A stretch of DNA of 64,000 nt from Yoonia vestfoldensis SKA53 (lineage in GTDB: Bacteria; Pseudomonadota; Alphaproteobacteria; Rhodobacterales; Rhodobacteraceae). This document shows, one piece after another, positions 42,992 through 54,297 of the stretch. Below the pieces are notes generated by a model. It was not told where the DNA came from, searched no databases, and saw only the letters and a list, made by a program, of their open reading frames with translations. The position numbers were made by a program, and so were the translations under genes. The stretch lies in the NCBI RefSeq assembly GCF_000152785.1, contig NZ_CH672414.1:2793350-2857349 (forward strand), in the 5' to 3' direction. Position 1 is the stretch's first letter; every line of letters starts with the position of its first letter.

Positions 42992-43948
42992 CTACACCAT
43001 CACATTGTTGTCTTGGCGCGCCGCGCGCAGGTTGCGGGCCAGCAGGTCCATTGCCGCCATGCGCACCGCGACACCCATTTCCACCTGTTTCTGGATCACC
43101 GAGCGGTTGATGTCATCGGCGATGGTCCCGTCGATTTCGACACCGCGGTTCATCGGGCCGGGGTGCATGACAATGGCGTCGGGTTTGGCATGCGCCAGTT
43201 TCGCGGCATCCAGCCCGTAGCGGTGGAAATATTCGCGCTCAGACGGGATGAAACCGCCGTCCATCCGTTCTTTTTGCAGGCGCAGCATCATGACAACATC
43301 GACGTCCTGCAGGCCTTTGACCATGTCGTCGTAAACCTCGACCCCGAAATCAGTGATCCCCGCAGGCATCAGCGTCGGTGGCCCGATCAGACGGATGCGG
43401 TTTTCCATCTTGCCCAAGAGCATGATATTGGACCGCGCCACACGGCTATGGGCGATGTCACCGCAGATTGCGATATTCAGCCTGTGCAACCGGCCCTTGG
43501 CGCGGCGGATGGTCAGCGCGTCCAGCAGCGCCTGTGTCGGGTGTTCGTGCCGCCCGTCGCCTGCGTTCAGCACCGCGCAATTGACTTTTTGTGCCAGCAG
43601 ATCGACAGCCCCCGATTGCGGGTGGCGCACCACCAACAGATCAGGGCGCATCGCGTTCAGTGTCAGCGCGGTGTCGATCAGGGTTTCGCCCTTTTTGATC
43701 GACGAGGCCTGCATCCCCATGTTCATCACATCGGCCCCCAGCCGTTTGCCTGCCAGCTCGAAACTGGCCTGCGTGCGGGTGGAGTTTTCAAAGAACATGT
43801 TGATCTGTGTCAGACCGGCCAGCACCTCGCGGTGGGCAAGGCCACGGGTGTTGTGGTCGGCATAGGTATCGGCAAGGTCCAGAAGTGTGGTGATTTCCAG
43901 CGGATGCAGCTGTTCGATCCCCAAAAGATGCCTTGCGCGAAATGTCAT
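42992..43948 (-). CDS. pyrB: Aspartate carbamoyltransferase catalytic subunit
   Basis: A 318-aa enzyme that condenses carbamoyl phosphate and aspartate in pyrimidine synthesis. The carbamoyl phosphate loop is [11 protein letters not shown] (54-64) and the [11 protein letters not shown] and MHPGPMNRG motifs are intact. Start [10 protein letters not shown] at 43948. Upstream in its operon with the small membrane protein, the inactive dihydroorotase homologue and plsY; no pyrI regulatory subunit follows. Confidence 0.96.
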   Translation of the reverse strand: MTFRARHLLGIEQLHPLEITTLLDLADTYADHNTRGLAHREVLAGLTQINMFFENSTRTQASFELAGKRLGADVMNMGMQASSIKKGETLIDTALTLNAMRPDLLVVRHPQSGAVDLLAQKVNCAVLNAGDGRHEHPTQALLDALTIRRAKGRLHRLNIAICGDIAHSRVARSNIMLLGKMENRIRLIGPPTLMPAGITDFGVEVYDDMVKGLQDVDVVMMLRLQKERMDGGFIPSEREYFHRYGLDAAKLAHAKPDAIVMHPGPMNRGVEIDGTIADDINRSVIQKQVEMGVAVRMAAMDLLARNLRAARQDNNVMV

Positions 43949-44052
43949 GCCCTGATCCTTTGCCGCCGTGTGCTGGGTTATAGGCTGCGCGCCCGCGGGC
44001 TTCAATGCCGCAGGCCCTGCACAAATGCTACGATTGCGCCTAATGTCACGTC

Positions 44053-44822
<770 letters not shown>

Positions 44823-44826
<4 letters not shown>

Positions 44827-45365
44827 GCCGTATCGACGACACCCGCGATTTTATCCCCGTGCGCATCGCCGTGCTGACGGTCAGCGACACCCGCGTGCTG
44901 GCGGATGACAAATCCGGCCAGACCCTTGTGGACCGGATCGCAGCGGCGGGCCATCACCTTGCCCACCGCATGATCCTGCCCGATGAACGCGACCAGATCG
45001 CCGATCAGCTGCGGGTCTGGTGCGCCGATACGCATGTCGATGTGATCATCACGACAGGTGGCACCGGCCTGACCGGGCGCGATGTCACAGTCGAGGCGCA
45101 TCGCGATGTCTATGAAAAGGAAATCCACGCTTTCGGCACGATTTTTACCATCGTGTCGATGCAAAAGATCGGCACAAGCGCGGTCCAAAGCCGTGCAACC
45201 GCGGGTGTGGCGCAGGGAACGTATATGTTCGCCTTGCCCGGCAGCCCCGGGGCCTGCCGCGACGCCTGGGATGAAATTCTGGGCAAACAGCTCGATTTTC
45301 GGCACCGCCCTTGTAACTTTGTCGAGATTTTGCCCCGTCTGGACGAACATTTGCGACGGAAATAG
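44823..45365 (+). CDS. moaB: Molybdenum cofactor biosynthesis protein B
   Basis: A 180-aa MoaB/MogA-type protein that adenylates molybdopterin before molybdenum insertion. It contains ILTTGGTGLTGRDVT-like VIITTGGTGL motif (about 77-87), the TVEA segment and LPGSPGA. It is far from mobAB-moeA (22-26 kb) and is instead coupled to the glycosylase gene. Confidence 0.95.
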
Positions 45366-45436
45366 CGCGTTTGCGCGTATCACTGGACACAACGCCGCGC
45401 AGCACCAGTTCTTTGTGCGACAAGATGGGATGAAGA

Positions 45437-46891
45437 ATGCGATTTCTAAGACGAAGCCTGACGGGTGTTTTTCTGATGTCCATGACGCTGGTGCTTTTGG
45501 CATGGGCGGGAAATACTGTGCGCACTGCGGTCGAGGCGCGGCTGGGTCAGGAACCGCGCAGCTTTCCACAGCGGGAACGTGAATTCAGCGTCAATGTCCT
45601 GACGCTGACACCGCAGACCATCGTGCCGGAACTGACGGTCTATGGCGAATTGCGCAGCCAGCGTATGCTGGATCTGCGGTCAGCCACCGGCGGTATCGTC
45701 AGGGATGCCTCCGCTGCGCTGGTCGAAGGCGGTGCTGTGAGCGCGGGCCAGTTTTTGCTGCGGATCGATCCTGTCGAGGCAGAGGCCGCATTGGCGCGCA
45801 TCCGTGCCGATGTGCAGGATGCGCAGGCCGAGTTGCGCGATGCCGAACGGGCGCTGGTGCTGGGGCAGGACGAATTGGCCGCCGCGCGCGCGCAGGCCGC
45901 CTTGCGCGATCAGGCACTGGCGCGCGCCGATGATTTACAGGCGCGCGGTGTCGGGACCACGGCAGCGGTCGAGGATGCCGAATTGGCCGCATCAAGCGCG
46001 GCGGCGTCCGTGTTGACGCGCCGTCAGTCCATTGCCAGTGCCGAGGCGCGGATTGATCAAGCCACGACCCGTCTTGCGCGTGTGCAGATCGATCTGGCCG
46101 AGGCCGAACGCAACCTTGCCGAAACCGAGATCAGTGCCGCCTTTGATGGCACCCTGTCTGACGTCACGATCAGCCCGGGGGGGCGGGTCACGGCCAATGA
46201 ATTGTTCGCACGGCTGGTGGACCCGACCGCGCTCGAGGTTGCGTTTCGGGTCTCAACCTCGCAATATGCGCGGCTGTTGGATCCGGCAGGCAATCTGACC
46301 GATGCGCCTGTGACAGTGGCACTGGATGCGTCAGGCGTGAACCTGACCGCCCTTGGCCGGATCACCCGCGAAGGTGCCAGTGTCGGCACCGGCCAGACTG
46401 GCCGACAGCTGTTTGCGCAGATCGACAGCGCACCAGGCTTTCGCCCCGGCGATTTCGTTACCGTGCGCATTGCCGAACCTGCGCTGGATAACGTGGCGCT
46501 GTTGCCTGCCACCGCGGTTGGATCGGATCAGATGCTCCTGACCGTCGATGAGGGTGACCGGCTACAACCCGTGCCTGTCGACGTGCTGCGCCGGCAGGGG
46601 GATGATGTGATCATCGCCGCTGCAGGGCTTGCGGGGCTGACCGTGGTGATGGAACGTTCGCCCTTGCTGGGGGCGGGGATCAAGGTCCGCCCGATCCGCC
46701 CCGGCGTGCTGGCAGAGCAAGCCGTGCCACAGATGATCAGTCTGGATGCGGACCGGCGCGCGCGGCTGATCGCCTATGTGTCCGAAGGGCGGATGCCTGA
46801 TGACGTCAAGGCGCGGATCATTGCGCAGTTGGAACAGGACCAAGTATCGTCCGAAACCGTGGAACGGCTGGAAAGCCGGATGGGCAGCTGA
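45437..46891 (+). CDS. RND efflux periplasmic adaptor subunit
   Basis: A 484-aa membrane-fusion protein of the HlyD/AcrA class. It has an N-terminal membrane anchor (about 8-30), a barrel-sandwich/lipoyl region (RSATGGIVRDASAALVEGGAVSAGQ), a long coiled-coil hairpin (115-225) and beta-barrel domains after it. It links the inner-membrane pump to an outer-membrane channel. The stop overlaps the permease start (1-base, TGATG). No outer-membrane factor gene is adjacent. Confidence 0.92.
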   Translation: MRFLRRSLTGVFLMSMTLVLLAWAGNTVRTAVEARLGQEPRSFPQREREFSVNVLTLTPQTIVPELTVYGELRSQRMLDLRSATGGIVRDASAALVEGGAVSAGQFLLRIDPVEAEAALARIRADVQDAQAELRDAERALVLGQDELAAARAQAALRDQALARADDLQARGVGTTAAVEDAELAASSAAASVLTRRQSIASAEARIDQATTRLARVQIDLAEAERNLAETEISAAFDGTLSDVTISPGGRVTANELFARLVDPTALEVAFRVSTSQYARLLDPAGNLTDAPVTVALDASGVNLTALGRITREGASVGTGQTGRQLFAQIDSAPGFRPGDFVTVRIAEPALDNVALLPATAVGSDQMLLTVDEGDRLQPVPVDVLRRQGDDVIIAAAGLAGLTVVMERSPLLGAGIKVRPIRPGVLAEQAVPQMISLDADRRARLIAYVSEGRMPDDVKARIIAQLEQDQVSSETVERLESRMGS

Positions 46892-49800
46892 TGGCAACGG
46901 GTGGTGACAGGCTGACGGCGGGCGCTGGCGGTATCTTGTCCTATTTCACGCGGCACCGGACGGCGGCGAACCTGCTGTTGGTGTTGATGCTGGCGGCAGG
47001 TGTGTTGGCGGTTCCCAATATGCGCGCGCAGTTCTTTCCCGATGTAGTCGTGGACAACATCACCGTCAGTGTCGGCTGGTCCGGTGCCGGGGCAGAGGAT
47101 GTGGACGCCGCTATCGTGCAGGTGCTTGAACCTGTGCTGCTGGCGGTCGAAGGGGTGGCGTCGTCATCGTCGCGGTCAACCGAAGGCAGCGCACGGATCA
47201 CGCTTGAATTTGAACCCGGCTATGACATCGACCGCGCCGCCGAGGATGTGCAGCTGGCCGTGGATAGCGCCAGCAACCTGCCCGACGATGCCGATGACCC
47301 CAACGTGCGGCGCGGCGGCTGGTCTGACCGTGTCACCGATGTGGTGATTTCCGGGCCGGTCGGTGTGGACCAGCTCGGGCGTTTCGCCGATGAATTCGCC
47401 ACACGGCTGTTTGCCGAAGGTGTCACCCGCGTATCGGTGCAAGGTGTCGCGGCCCCGTCTATCCTGGTCGAGGTGCCGTCGCTGTCGCTGATCGAACATG
47501 ACATCGGCATGGCCGATATTGCCCAGCGGATCGCCGAAGAAACCGCCGCATCCCCCGCCGGTGATGTTTCTGCCAATGCACGCCTGCGCACTGGTGCCGA
47601 ACGCCGCAGCGCCGAGGACATCGGCGCCATCGCGCTGCGCGCCAATCCTGACGGATCGTTCCTGACCATCGCCGATGTCGCCATCCTGCGCGTCGAAGGT
47701 ATCGACCGCGACCGCGCCTATTTCGTTGGCAGCGATCCTGCGATCAATGTCGTCGTGCAAAGGTCCGCCAGCGGCGACGCCATCGGCTTGCAGCGCAGCG
47801 TCGAACAGGTCGCCGCCGAGATGGAGGCGTCATTGCCCGCAGGTGTGACGATCCGGCTGACCAACGCACGCGCTGAACAGATCACGGGCCGTCTGAATAT
47901 CCTTTTGACCAACGGGGCGACCGGTCTGGCCTTGGTTGTCGCGCTGCTGTTTTTGTTCCTGAATGCGCGCACGGCGTTTTGGGTGGCGGCGGGTATTCCG
48001 GTGGCGATGCTGGCGGCGGTGGCGCTGATGTGGGCGGCGGGGATCACGTTCAACATGATCTCGCTATTCGCGCTGATCATCACGCTGGGCATTGTGGTGG
48101 ATGATGCGATTGTCGTGGGCGAACACGCCGATTTCCGCGTCAGGCACTTAAAGGAATCCCCCGTTGTCGCCGCCGAAAACGCCGCGCGGCGTATGTTCAG
48201 CCCGGTCTTTTCCGCCAGCGTGACCACGATCGTCGCGTTTTTCGGGCTGGTCGCGATTGGCGGGCGGTTCGGTGACCTGATCGCCGATATCCCCTTTACC
48301 GTGATCGTGGTGCTGATCGCGAGCCTGGTCGAATGTTTCCTGATCCTGCCAAACCATTTGTCCCATGCCATCGCCCATTCCGCCAAGGATCATTGGTATG
48401 ACAGACCGTCGAAAGCCGTCAATCGCGGCTTTGACTGGTTCCGTTTCACCTTGTTCCGGCCCTTCATGGCGTGGGTGATCACGGCGCGCTATCCGGTTCT
48501 GGCGCTGGCGCTGGTGGCGCTTGCTTCCTCGGCGGCACTGGTGATCCGCGGCGATGTGGCTTGGCGGTTCTTCAACGCGCCCGAACAAAGCCAGGTCACC
48601 GGCAATTTCGCCATGCTGCCAGGGGCCACCCGCGACGATACGCTGGCGATGATGCGCGAGATGCAGCGCGCAACCGAGGCGCTGGGTGCTGAATACGAGG
48701 CCGAACACGGCATCAACCCCGTGCTGATCGCCATCGCAGAAATCGGCGGCAATTCCGGCAGGCCGATTGCAGGGTCCGAAACCAAGACTGCCGATCAACT
48801 GGGCGCGATCACCATCGAATTGATCGATGCCGACAGCCGCCCCTATGGCAGCAATGCCTTTGTTTCTGCCTTGCAAGAGGCGATCGTCCAGCACCCGATG
48901 GCCGAAACCGTCAGTTTCCGCAGCTGGGGGTCGGGGCCAAGTGCGGATGGTCTGGATATCCAGCTGTTCGGTGCGGATAGCGACACGCTCAAGGCGGCCG
49001 CCGAGGCGCTGAAAACCGAACTTTTGCAATTTGGCGAGATTTCCGCGCTCGAGGATTCGCTGGCCTACGACAAAGAAGAGCTGTTGCTGCAACTGACCCC
49101 GCAGGGTCAAGCGTTGGGGTTGAGCATCGAGGCTTTGGGTCGCGTGCTGCGCAATACGCTGGGCGGGATCGAGGCTGCGACCTTCCCCGATGGTAACCGG
49201 TCCGCTGCGATCCGCGTGCAATTGCCCGATGCCGAACTGACCGCGGATTTTCTGGACCGCACGCAGGTGCGCACGGGCGACGGCGTCTATGTGGCGCTTG
49301 CCGATGTCGTCACCACCCAAAGCCGCACCGGTTTTTCCACCGTGCGCCGTGAAAACGGTATCCAGCTGATTTCTGTCACAGGCGAGCTTGACGCGGATGA
49401 CGCGGCCCGCGCGACCGAGATCGAGCAGATCATCACCGGTGACATCCTGCCCCGCCTGCAATCAGATTTCGGAATTGAAACGCAATTGTCAGGGCAAAAC
49501 GAACAGGAAAACAGGTTCCTTGCGGATGCGCAGGTCGGTTTGGTGCTGGTGCTGTTGGGCATCTACCTGACGCTGGCGTGGATATTTAGCAGCTGGACAC
49601 GGCCATTGGTGGTGATGTCGATCATCCCCTTCGCGCTGGTTGGCACGATTTACGGGCATTATTTCTGGGGTATCCCGATGAGCCTGTTCACCGTGGTGGG
49701 CCTGATCGGGATGGTGGGAATCATCATCAACGACAGTATCGTTCTGGTCACGACGGTGGATGAATATGCGCAGGACCGTGGGCTGGTGCCTGCGATCATT

Positions 49801-50286
49801 GATGGTACGGTGGACCGGCTGCGCGCCGTACTGCTGACCACGCTGACCACGGTGCTGGGTCTTGCGCCGTTGCTTTACGAAGGATCGACGCAGGCCGAAT
49901 TCCTCAAGCCGACGGTGGTTACTTTGGTGTTCGGATTGGCATTCGGGATGCTCTTGGTGCTGCTGGTTGTACCGTCGATCATGGCGATGCAGGCCGATAT
50001 CGCGCGGCAGGTGCAATCGGCCAAGCGTGCGTTGCGGGGGCGGAGCTGGGCGATGCTGCTGCCTGCGGCAGTCGGGGCTGTCACGGCGGCGCTGCTGTTT
50101 GCGGTGCTGGTGCTGCCCTTGGTGCTGACCGGCGCGCCGTGGGTGCCTGTGGTGGCGGCGCTGCCGTTTTTGGCGGGCGGATTTGCACCTGCGCTGGGGC
50201 TGTTCTTGCTGGTTCTGGTTGCGGTGTTGTTGGCGATCTATGGGATCGCATCGGTGCGGTTTGTCGCGCGGCGGATGCGGGCCTAA
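46891..50286 (+). CDS. RND efflux permease subunit with extended C-terminus
   Basis: An 1131-aa proton-driven pump of the AcrB/MexB superfamily. The first helix is followed by the GAGAEDVDAAIVQVLEP pattern, and the fourth helix carries the proton-relay motif GIVVDDAIVVGEH. Most RND pumps end near residue 1040 after helix 12; here about 90 more residues contain two to three further hydrophobic helices (SWAMLLPAAVGAVTAALLF on). Substrate unknown. Its stop interlocks with that of the convergent DsbD-like gene (CTAA). Confidence 0.93.
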   Translation: MATGGDRLTAGAGGILSYFTRHRTAANLLLVLMLAAGVLAVPNMRAQFFPDVVVDNITVSVGWSGAGAEDVDAAIVQVLEPVLLAVEGVASSSSRSTEGSARITLEFEPGYDIDRAAEDVQLAVDSASNLPDDADDPNVRRGGWSDRVTDVVISGPVGVDQLGRFADEFATRLFAEGVTRVSVQGVAAPSILVEVPSLSLIEHDIGMADIAQRIAEETAASPAGDVSANARLRTGAERRSAEDIGAIALRANPDGSFLTIADVAILRVEGIDRDRAYFVGSDPAINVVVQRSASGDAIGLQRSVEQVAAEMEASLPAGVTIRLTNARAEQITGRLNILLTNGATGLALVVALLFLFLNARTAFWVAAGIPVAMLAAVALMWAAGITFNMISLFALIITLGIVVDDAIVVGEHADFRVRHLKESPVVAAENAARRMFSPVFSASVTTIVAFFGLVAIGGRFGDLIADIPFTVIVVLIASLVECFLILPNHLSHAIAHSAKDHWYDRPSKAVNRGFDWFRFTLFRPFMAWVITARYPVLALALVALASSAALVIRGDVAWRFFNAPEQSQVTGNFAMLPGATRDDTLAMMREMQRATEALGAEYEAEHGINPVLIAIAEIGGNSGRPIAGSETKTADQLGAITIELIDADSRPYGSNAFVSALQEAIVQHPMAETVSFRSWGSGPSADGLDIQLFGADSDTLKAAAEALKTELLQFGEISALEDSLAYDKEELLLQLTPQGQALGLSIEALGRVLRNTLGGIEAATFPDGNRSAAIRVQLPDAELTADFLDRTQVRTGDGVYVALADVVTTQSRTGFSTVRRENGIQLISVTGELDADDAARATEIEQIITGDILPRLQSDFGIETQLSGQNEQENRFLADAQVGLVLVLLGIYLTLAWIFSSWTRPLVVMSIIPFALVGTIYGHYFWGIPMSLFTVVGLIGMVGIIINDSIVLVTTVDEYAQDRGLVPAIIDGTVDRLRAVLLTTLTTVLGLAPLLYEGSTQAEFLKPTVVTLVFGLAFGMLLVLLVVPSIMAMQADIARQVQSAKRALRGRSWAMLLPAAVGAVTAALLFAVLVLPLVLTGAPWVPVVAALPFLAGGFAPALGLFLLVLVAVLLAIYGIASVRFVARRMRA

Positions 50287-51080
50287 TCCGCAGCACAGCC
50301 TGTGATATCGACGGCCTGACCGTCGCCCAGCACGGTGATCCGCACGGTCGAGCGATCCAACGCAAATGGCTGGCCGGACAGATGGACCATATCAACGACG
50401 GCGCTCAACGTGTTGCCAACGCGGCTGATGCTGGGTTCCGACACCCAGACCTGTGGATCGCCAACCTCGATCACCACGATCTCTTGCGCTGCCTTGGAAG
50501 CCATGGTGATCTGCGCAGTCATCTGCAACCCGTCGCTGATCGGGTCCAGTGTGCAGGTCACGGCACTGACCTGCGCTTCGGCTTTGGTCAGGGGGCGGTC
50601 CTGCAATGCAGCCATGATCGCCGGATCAGACACGCCACCAGGTGGCAGCAAGGCCGCGAAATCAAGCGTGACGGGAATGCAGATTTCGTCGCAGACACCG
50701 ATTTCGATCTGCCCTGCCATGCTGACGACCGCCCCATCCTGCGGCACCGTCAGGCGCAGCGGAAAGATCACGCTGTCTTCATACCCGATCGAGCGGATAC
50801 CGAAATCTTCGTAAACGTCAGGCACCGGAAAATGCGGCTGCACCGCTGTGATATCGCCGTCCGAAAAGGCAAAGCTGGGCGGGATGCCAGTGTCGCCCGG
50901 AGCGCGCCAATAGGTTTTCCACCCTTCGGCCAGATCAATGCGCAGCGCCGTGACATGGGTGCCATCTGCATCGCGCCAGCCCGGCAGAATGGTGACAGAT
51001 GCGAGGTCTTCGACCGATTGGCCAAAGCCGGTCGCAGGCAGGCCACACAGGGCGAGAGGGATCAGCAGGAACTTGCGCAT
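50283..51080 (-). CDS. DsbD N-terminal-like (protein-disulfide reductase) domain protein
   Basis: A 265-aa exported protein: signal peptide (MRKFLLIPLALCGLPATGFG), then a DsbD alpha-domain-like immunoglobulin fold with WKTYWRAPGDTGIPPSF and the CxxxC pair in GVCDEICIPV. It lacks the membrane and thioredoxin parts of full DsbD. Roseobacters carry it as a separate periplasmic protein; its redox partner is unknown. Start at 51080 selected by the signal peptide. Confidence 0.9.
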   Translation of the reverse strand: MRKFLLIPLALCGLPATGFGQSVEDLASVTILPGWRDADGTHVTALRIDLAEGWKTYWRAPGDTGIPPSFAFSDGDITAVQPHFPVPDVYEDFGIRSIGYEDSVIFPLRLTVPQDGAVVSMAGQIEIGVCDEICIPVTLDFAALLPPGGVSDPAIMAALQDRPLTKAEAQVSAVTCTLDPISDGLQMTAQITMASKAAQEIVVIEVGDPQVWVSEPSISRVGNTLSAVVDMVHLSGQPFALDRSTVRITVLGDGQAVDITGCAAD

Positions 51081-51184
51081 GCCCTGTATCTGGGTGATTT
51101 CTACTGACATGAAAAGTCACGTTTGGGCGAGTGTCTGACATGATGTGACTTGCACGAAACACCGCTCGCCCGCATTCTGGCTTT

Positions 51185-51754
51185 ATGGAGCAAAACATCA
51201 CACAACTGGCCGGAAAGCTGCTGATCGCCATGCCCGATATGGCCGACCCGCGCTTTGCCAAAAGCGTGATCTATCTGTGCGCCCATTCGGACCAAGGCGG
51301 CATGGGCCTGATCGTCAACAAACCGCAGATACAGATTCGGTTCACCGAACTTCTGGACCAGATGCAATTGCCGCATGGCGCCGATACGCCGGATATCCGG
51401 GTCCATACCGGTGGTCCTGTCGAAACGGGGCGCGGTTTCGTGCTGCATTCGACCGATTACACATCCGGTCTGGGCACGCTGGAGCCGGGTGGCGGAATAG
51501 GCATGACCGCAACGCTGGACGTGCTCGAAGACATTGCCGCCGGGCGCGGCCCCGCGCAGGCGCTGCTGGCGCTGGGCTATGCGGGCTGGGGGCCGGGGCA
51601 GCTGGAACAGGAAATCCGGCAGAATGGCTGGCTGACCTGCGATCCGCGCGATGACATCATCTTTGGCCGCGCCAATGACCATAAATGGTCTGGCGCGCTG
51701 AAACTGCTGGGAATCGATCCGCTTTTGTTGTCTGCAACGGCGGGTCACGCCTAG
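51185..51754 (+). CDS. YqgE/AlgH family protein
   Basis: A 189-aa protein with the UPF0301 signatures: [21 protein letters not shown] at the N-terminus, [14 protein letters not shown] and [13 protein letters not shown]. Its exact role is unclear; AlgH affects alginate regulation in Pseudomonas. Divergent from the DsbD-like gene and convergent with the thioredoxin-like gene, with interlocked stops (CTAG). Confidence 0.95.
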   Translation: MEQNITQLAGKLLIAMPDMADPRFAKSVIYLCAHSDQGGMGLIVNKPQIQIRFTELLDQMQLPHGADTPDIRVHTGGPVETGRGFVLHSTDYTSGLGTLEPGGGIGMTATLDVLEDIAAGRGPAQALLALGYAGWGPGQLEQEIRQNGWLTCDPRDDIIFGRANDHKWSGALKLLGIDPLLLSATAGHA

Positions 51755-52311
51755 CCCGCATCATCCAGCAGCGCGGTGATAATGGCCAAAGCACTTTCGC
51801 TCGACCAATCCGCCTCGCCCTGCATGCGGGCGATTTCCATACCCTCGGGGTTCAGGATCAGCGTCACAGGCAGGCCCAGCACGCCCATGCTGCGCGCGAA
51901 CCGCTGGCGGGCATCGGTATGCAGCGGCAGGTTATCGACGCCGATCTCATCGAAAAAGCGTTGCATCGCGGGCAGGGGGTTGGGGCCGACGGCCACGGTC
52001 ACTACCTCGAAATCATCCCCGCCAAGCGCGGTTTGCAGCGCCGACAGATGCGGCATTTCGATCCGGCAGGGCGCGCACCATGTCGCCCAGAAGTTCAGCA
52101 CGACATAACGCCCCTGCAGATCGGCCAGCACCATTTCGCTGCCGTCCTCATGGGTAAAGGGCGCGTCAGATGCCGCGACAGGCGCGGCATGAAACACCAG
52201 CTTGCGCATATCGCCGGTGCGCAGGTCAGCAATATCGGCAGGTTGGGCCGCGCCAAGGTTTGCAACACCCAGCAGGGCCGTATAAAGCAGGGCTGACATC
52301 AATTGACGCAT
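51751..52311 (-). CDS. TlpA-type thioredoxin family protein
   Basis: A 186-aa exported thioredoxin fold protein. Signal peptide (1-22), then [11 protein letters not shown] with the redox pair C79/C82, and the cis-proline loop LGLPVTL. Related to TlpA/CcmG, which supply electrons for cytochrome or oxidase assembly in the periplasm. Divergent from argH with only 14 bases between start codons. Confidence 0.93.
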   Translation of the reverse strand: MRQLMSALLYTALLGVANLGAAQPADIADLRTGDMRKLVFHAAPVAASDAPFTHEDGSEMVLADLQGRYVVLNFWATWCAPCRIEMPHLSALQTALGGDDFEVVTVAVGPNPLPAMQRFFDEIGVDNLPLHTDARQRFARSMGVLGLPVTLILNPEGMEIARMQGEADWSSESALAIITALLDDAG

Positions 52312-52325
52312 GGGCGCATTCCTTC

Positions 52326-53714
52326 ATGACCAAAAACGCAAACACGATGTGGGGCGGACGCTTTGCCGCCGGACCGGACGCGATCATGGAGGCGATCAAC
52401 GCCTCAATCGGGTTCGACCGCCGTCTGGCACCCCAAGACATCGCCGGTTCGCGTGCCCATGCCGCCATGTTGGCCGCCTGTGGCATTATCTCAGATACAG
52501 ATGCAGAGGCGATCGGGAAAGGCCTTCTCACCGTATTGTCAGAGATTGAAACGGGGGATTTTCCGTTCTCGACCGCGCTCGAAGATATTCACATGAACGT
52601 GGAATCCCGTCTGCGCGAATTGATCGGCGAACCGGCAGGAAGGTTGCACACCGCAAGGTCGCGCAATGATCAGGTGGCGGTGGATTTCCGGCTTTGGGTG
52701 CGCGATCAATGCGATCAGGTCGATGTGGCACTGGAAGCTTTGCAGCTGTCCTTGCTGGGTCAGGCAGAGGCGGGCGCCGATTGGGTCATGCCCGGTTTCA
52801 CCCATCTGCAAACCGCGCAGCCGGTGACATGGGGCCATCACATGCTGGCCTATGTCGAAATGCTGGCGCGCGACCGTGGCCGTTTCGCCGATGCACGCAA
52901 GCGCATGAACCTGTCGCCATTGGGCGCCGCGGCGCTGGCGGGCACATCCTTTCCCATCAACCGGCATATGACGGCCGAAGCTTTGGGGTTCGACGGCCCG
53001 ATGGCCAATTCGCTGGATGCCGTCAGCGACCGCGATTTCGCGCTGGAATTTCTGGCCGCCGCCAGCATCTGTGCCATGCATCTCAGCCGTCTGGCCGAAG
53101 AACTGGTGATCTGGTCTTCTGCGCAATTCCGCTTTGTGAAGATGTCGGACAAATGGTCCACCGGGTCATCCATCATGCCGCAGAAACGCAACCCCGACGC
53201 AGCCGAGTTGATCCGCGCCAAGATCGGGCGGATTTTCGGGGCCAATGTCGCGCTGATGACAGTGATGAAAGGTCTGCCGCTGACCTATTCCAAGGATATG
53301 CAGGAAGACAAGGAACAGACATTCGACGCCGCCGACAGCCTGATGCTGGCGCTGGCCGCGATGGCCGGCATGGTGGCCGACATGACCGCCAACCGCGATG
53401 TGCTCAAATCTGCCGCCAGCAGCGGGTTTTCCACGGCCACCGATCTGGCCGACTGGCTGGTGCGCGAACTGGGTCTGCCTTTCCGTGAAGCGCATCACGT
53501 CACCGGATCGTTGGTCGCATTGGCCGAATCCAAAGGCTGCGACCTGCCTGACCTGACCCTTGCGGATATGCAAAGCGTCCATGCAGGCATCAGGCCGGAC
53601 GTGTTCGACGTCTTGGGGGTTGAAAATTCAGTAGCGTCGCGCACAAGCTATGGTGGCACGGCCCCTGCACAGGTCCGCGCACGGATCGCGGGCTGGAAAG
53701 AGGTTCTGACATGA
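52326..53714 (+). CDS. argH: Argininosuccinate lyase
   Basis: A 462-aa enzyme releasing arginine and fumarate in arginine synthesis. The fumarase/lyase signature [11 protein letters not shown] is at 280-290, with HTARSRNDQ (108-116) and THLQTAQPV (159-167). The start ATG at 52326 follows the divergent promoter region shared with the TlpA-type gene. The stop overlaps the next small lipoprotein start (ATGA). Confidence 0.97.
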   Translation: MTKNANTMWGGRFAAGPDAIMEAINASIGFDRRLAPQDIAGSRAHAAMLAACGIISDTDAEAIGKGLLTVLSEIETGDFPFSTALEDIHMNVESRLRELIGEPAGRLHTARSRNDQVAVDFRLWVRDQCDQVDVALEALQLSLLGQAEAGADWVMPGFTHLQTAQPVTWGHHMLAYVEMLARDRGRFADARKRMNLSPLGAAALAGTSFPINRHMTAEALGFDGPMANSLDAVSDRDFALEFLAAASICAMHLSRLAEELVIWSSAQFRFVKMSDKWSTGSSIMPQKRNPDAAELIRAKIGRIFGANVALMTVMKGLPLTYSKDMQEDKEQTFDAADSLMLALAAMAGMVADMTANRDVLKSAASSGFSTATDLADWLVRELGLPFREAHHVTGSLVALAESKGCDLPDLTLADMQSVHAGIRPDVFDVLGVENSVASRTSYGGTAPAQVRARIAGWKEVLT

Positions 53715-53884
53715 CACGCCTTGCCCTGATTGGGGCCTTTGTCGCTTTGGCTGCTTGCGGCGCCGATGGCCCGCCGATGACCCCCAATGCCAATGTCGGC
53801 CTGAGCCTTGGCACCGGTGGGCTGTCCACCAGTGCCAGCGTCGGCGCCAGCAACGGGATGTTTTCCGTCGGGTTGGGTTTGTAG
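53711..53884 (+). CDS. Small lipoprotein downstream of argH
   Basis: A 57-aa protein with a lipobox (LAAC, C16) and a short glycine/serine-rich mature part ([17 protein letters not shown]). It begins in the argH stop (ATGA) and ends one base before the DUF2834 gene. Such a peptide is regularly found behind argH in this family; function unknown. Confidence 0.8.
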   Translation: MTRLALIGAFVALAACGADGPPMTPNANVGLSLGTGGLSTSASVGASNGMFSVGLGL

Positions 53885-53885
53885 G

Positions 53886-54224
53886 ATGCGCTATTTCTGG
53901 CTGGTACTGGCAGTTTGGGGTGCGATCCACCCGATGTATTACTTCGTCTCGTGGTTCAACGCGAATACATGGGACATTATGGCAATGGTGGATGCATGGC
54001 ATGCCAATGCCGCAAGCAGCGGTCTGGTCTGGGATCTGACCATCGCTGCTGTGACACTGACGGTCTGGGTGGTCTACGAGTCCTGGTCCAACCGCAACTT
54101 TTGGGGTCTGCTGGCGATCCCCGCGACCTTCATGATCGGGGTCAGCTGTGGGTTGCCGCTGTACCTTTATCTGCGCAGCCGCGTTGTTTACACGCCTGAC
54201 AAACACATGGTGCGTAACTATTGA
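53886..54224 (+). CDS. DUF2834 domain-containing membrane protein
   Basis: A 112-aa protein with three membrane helices (about 3-22, 44-64, 75-95). The DUF2834 look is given by SWFNANTWDIMAM and the VVYESWSNRNFWG segment between helices 2 and 3. Function unknown. Start at 53886 sits one base after the lipoprotein stop. It belongs to the argH-to-lysA run. Confidence 0.9.
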   Translation: MRYFWLVLAVWGAIHPMYYFVSWFNANTWDIMAMVDAWHANAASSGLVWDLTIAAVTLTVWVVYESWSNRNFWGLLAIPATFMIGVSCGLPLYLYLRSRVVYTPDKHMVRNY

Positions 54225-54297
54225 TTTGTTTTGCGGGCTTGGTCTTTGCCGCGGCTCTGCTATGTCCCGACATGACGCTGGATAAGGGCCGCAAGGC

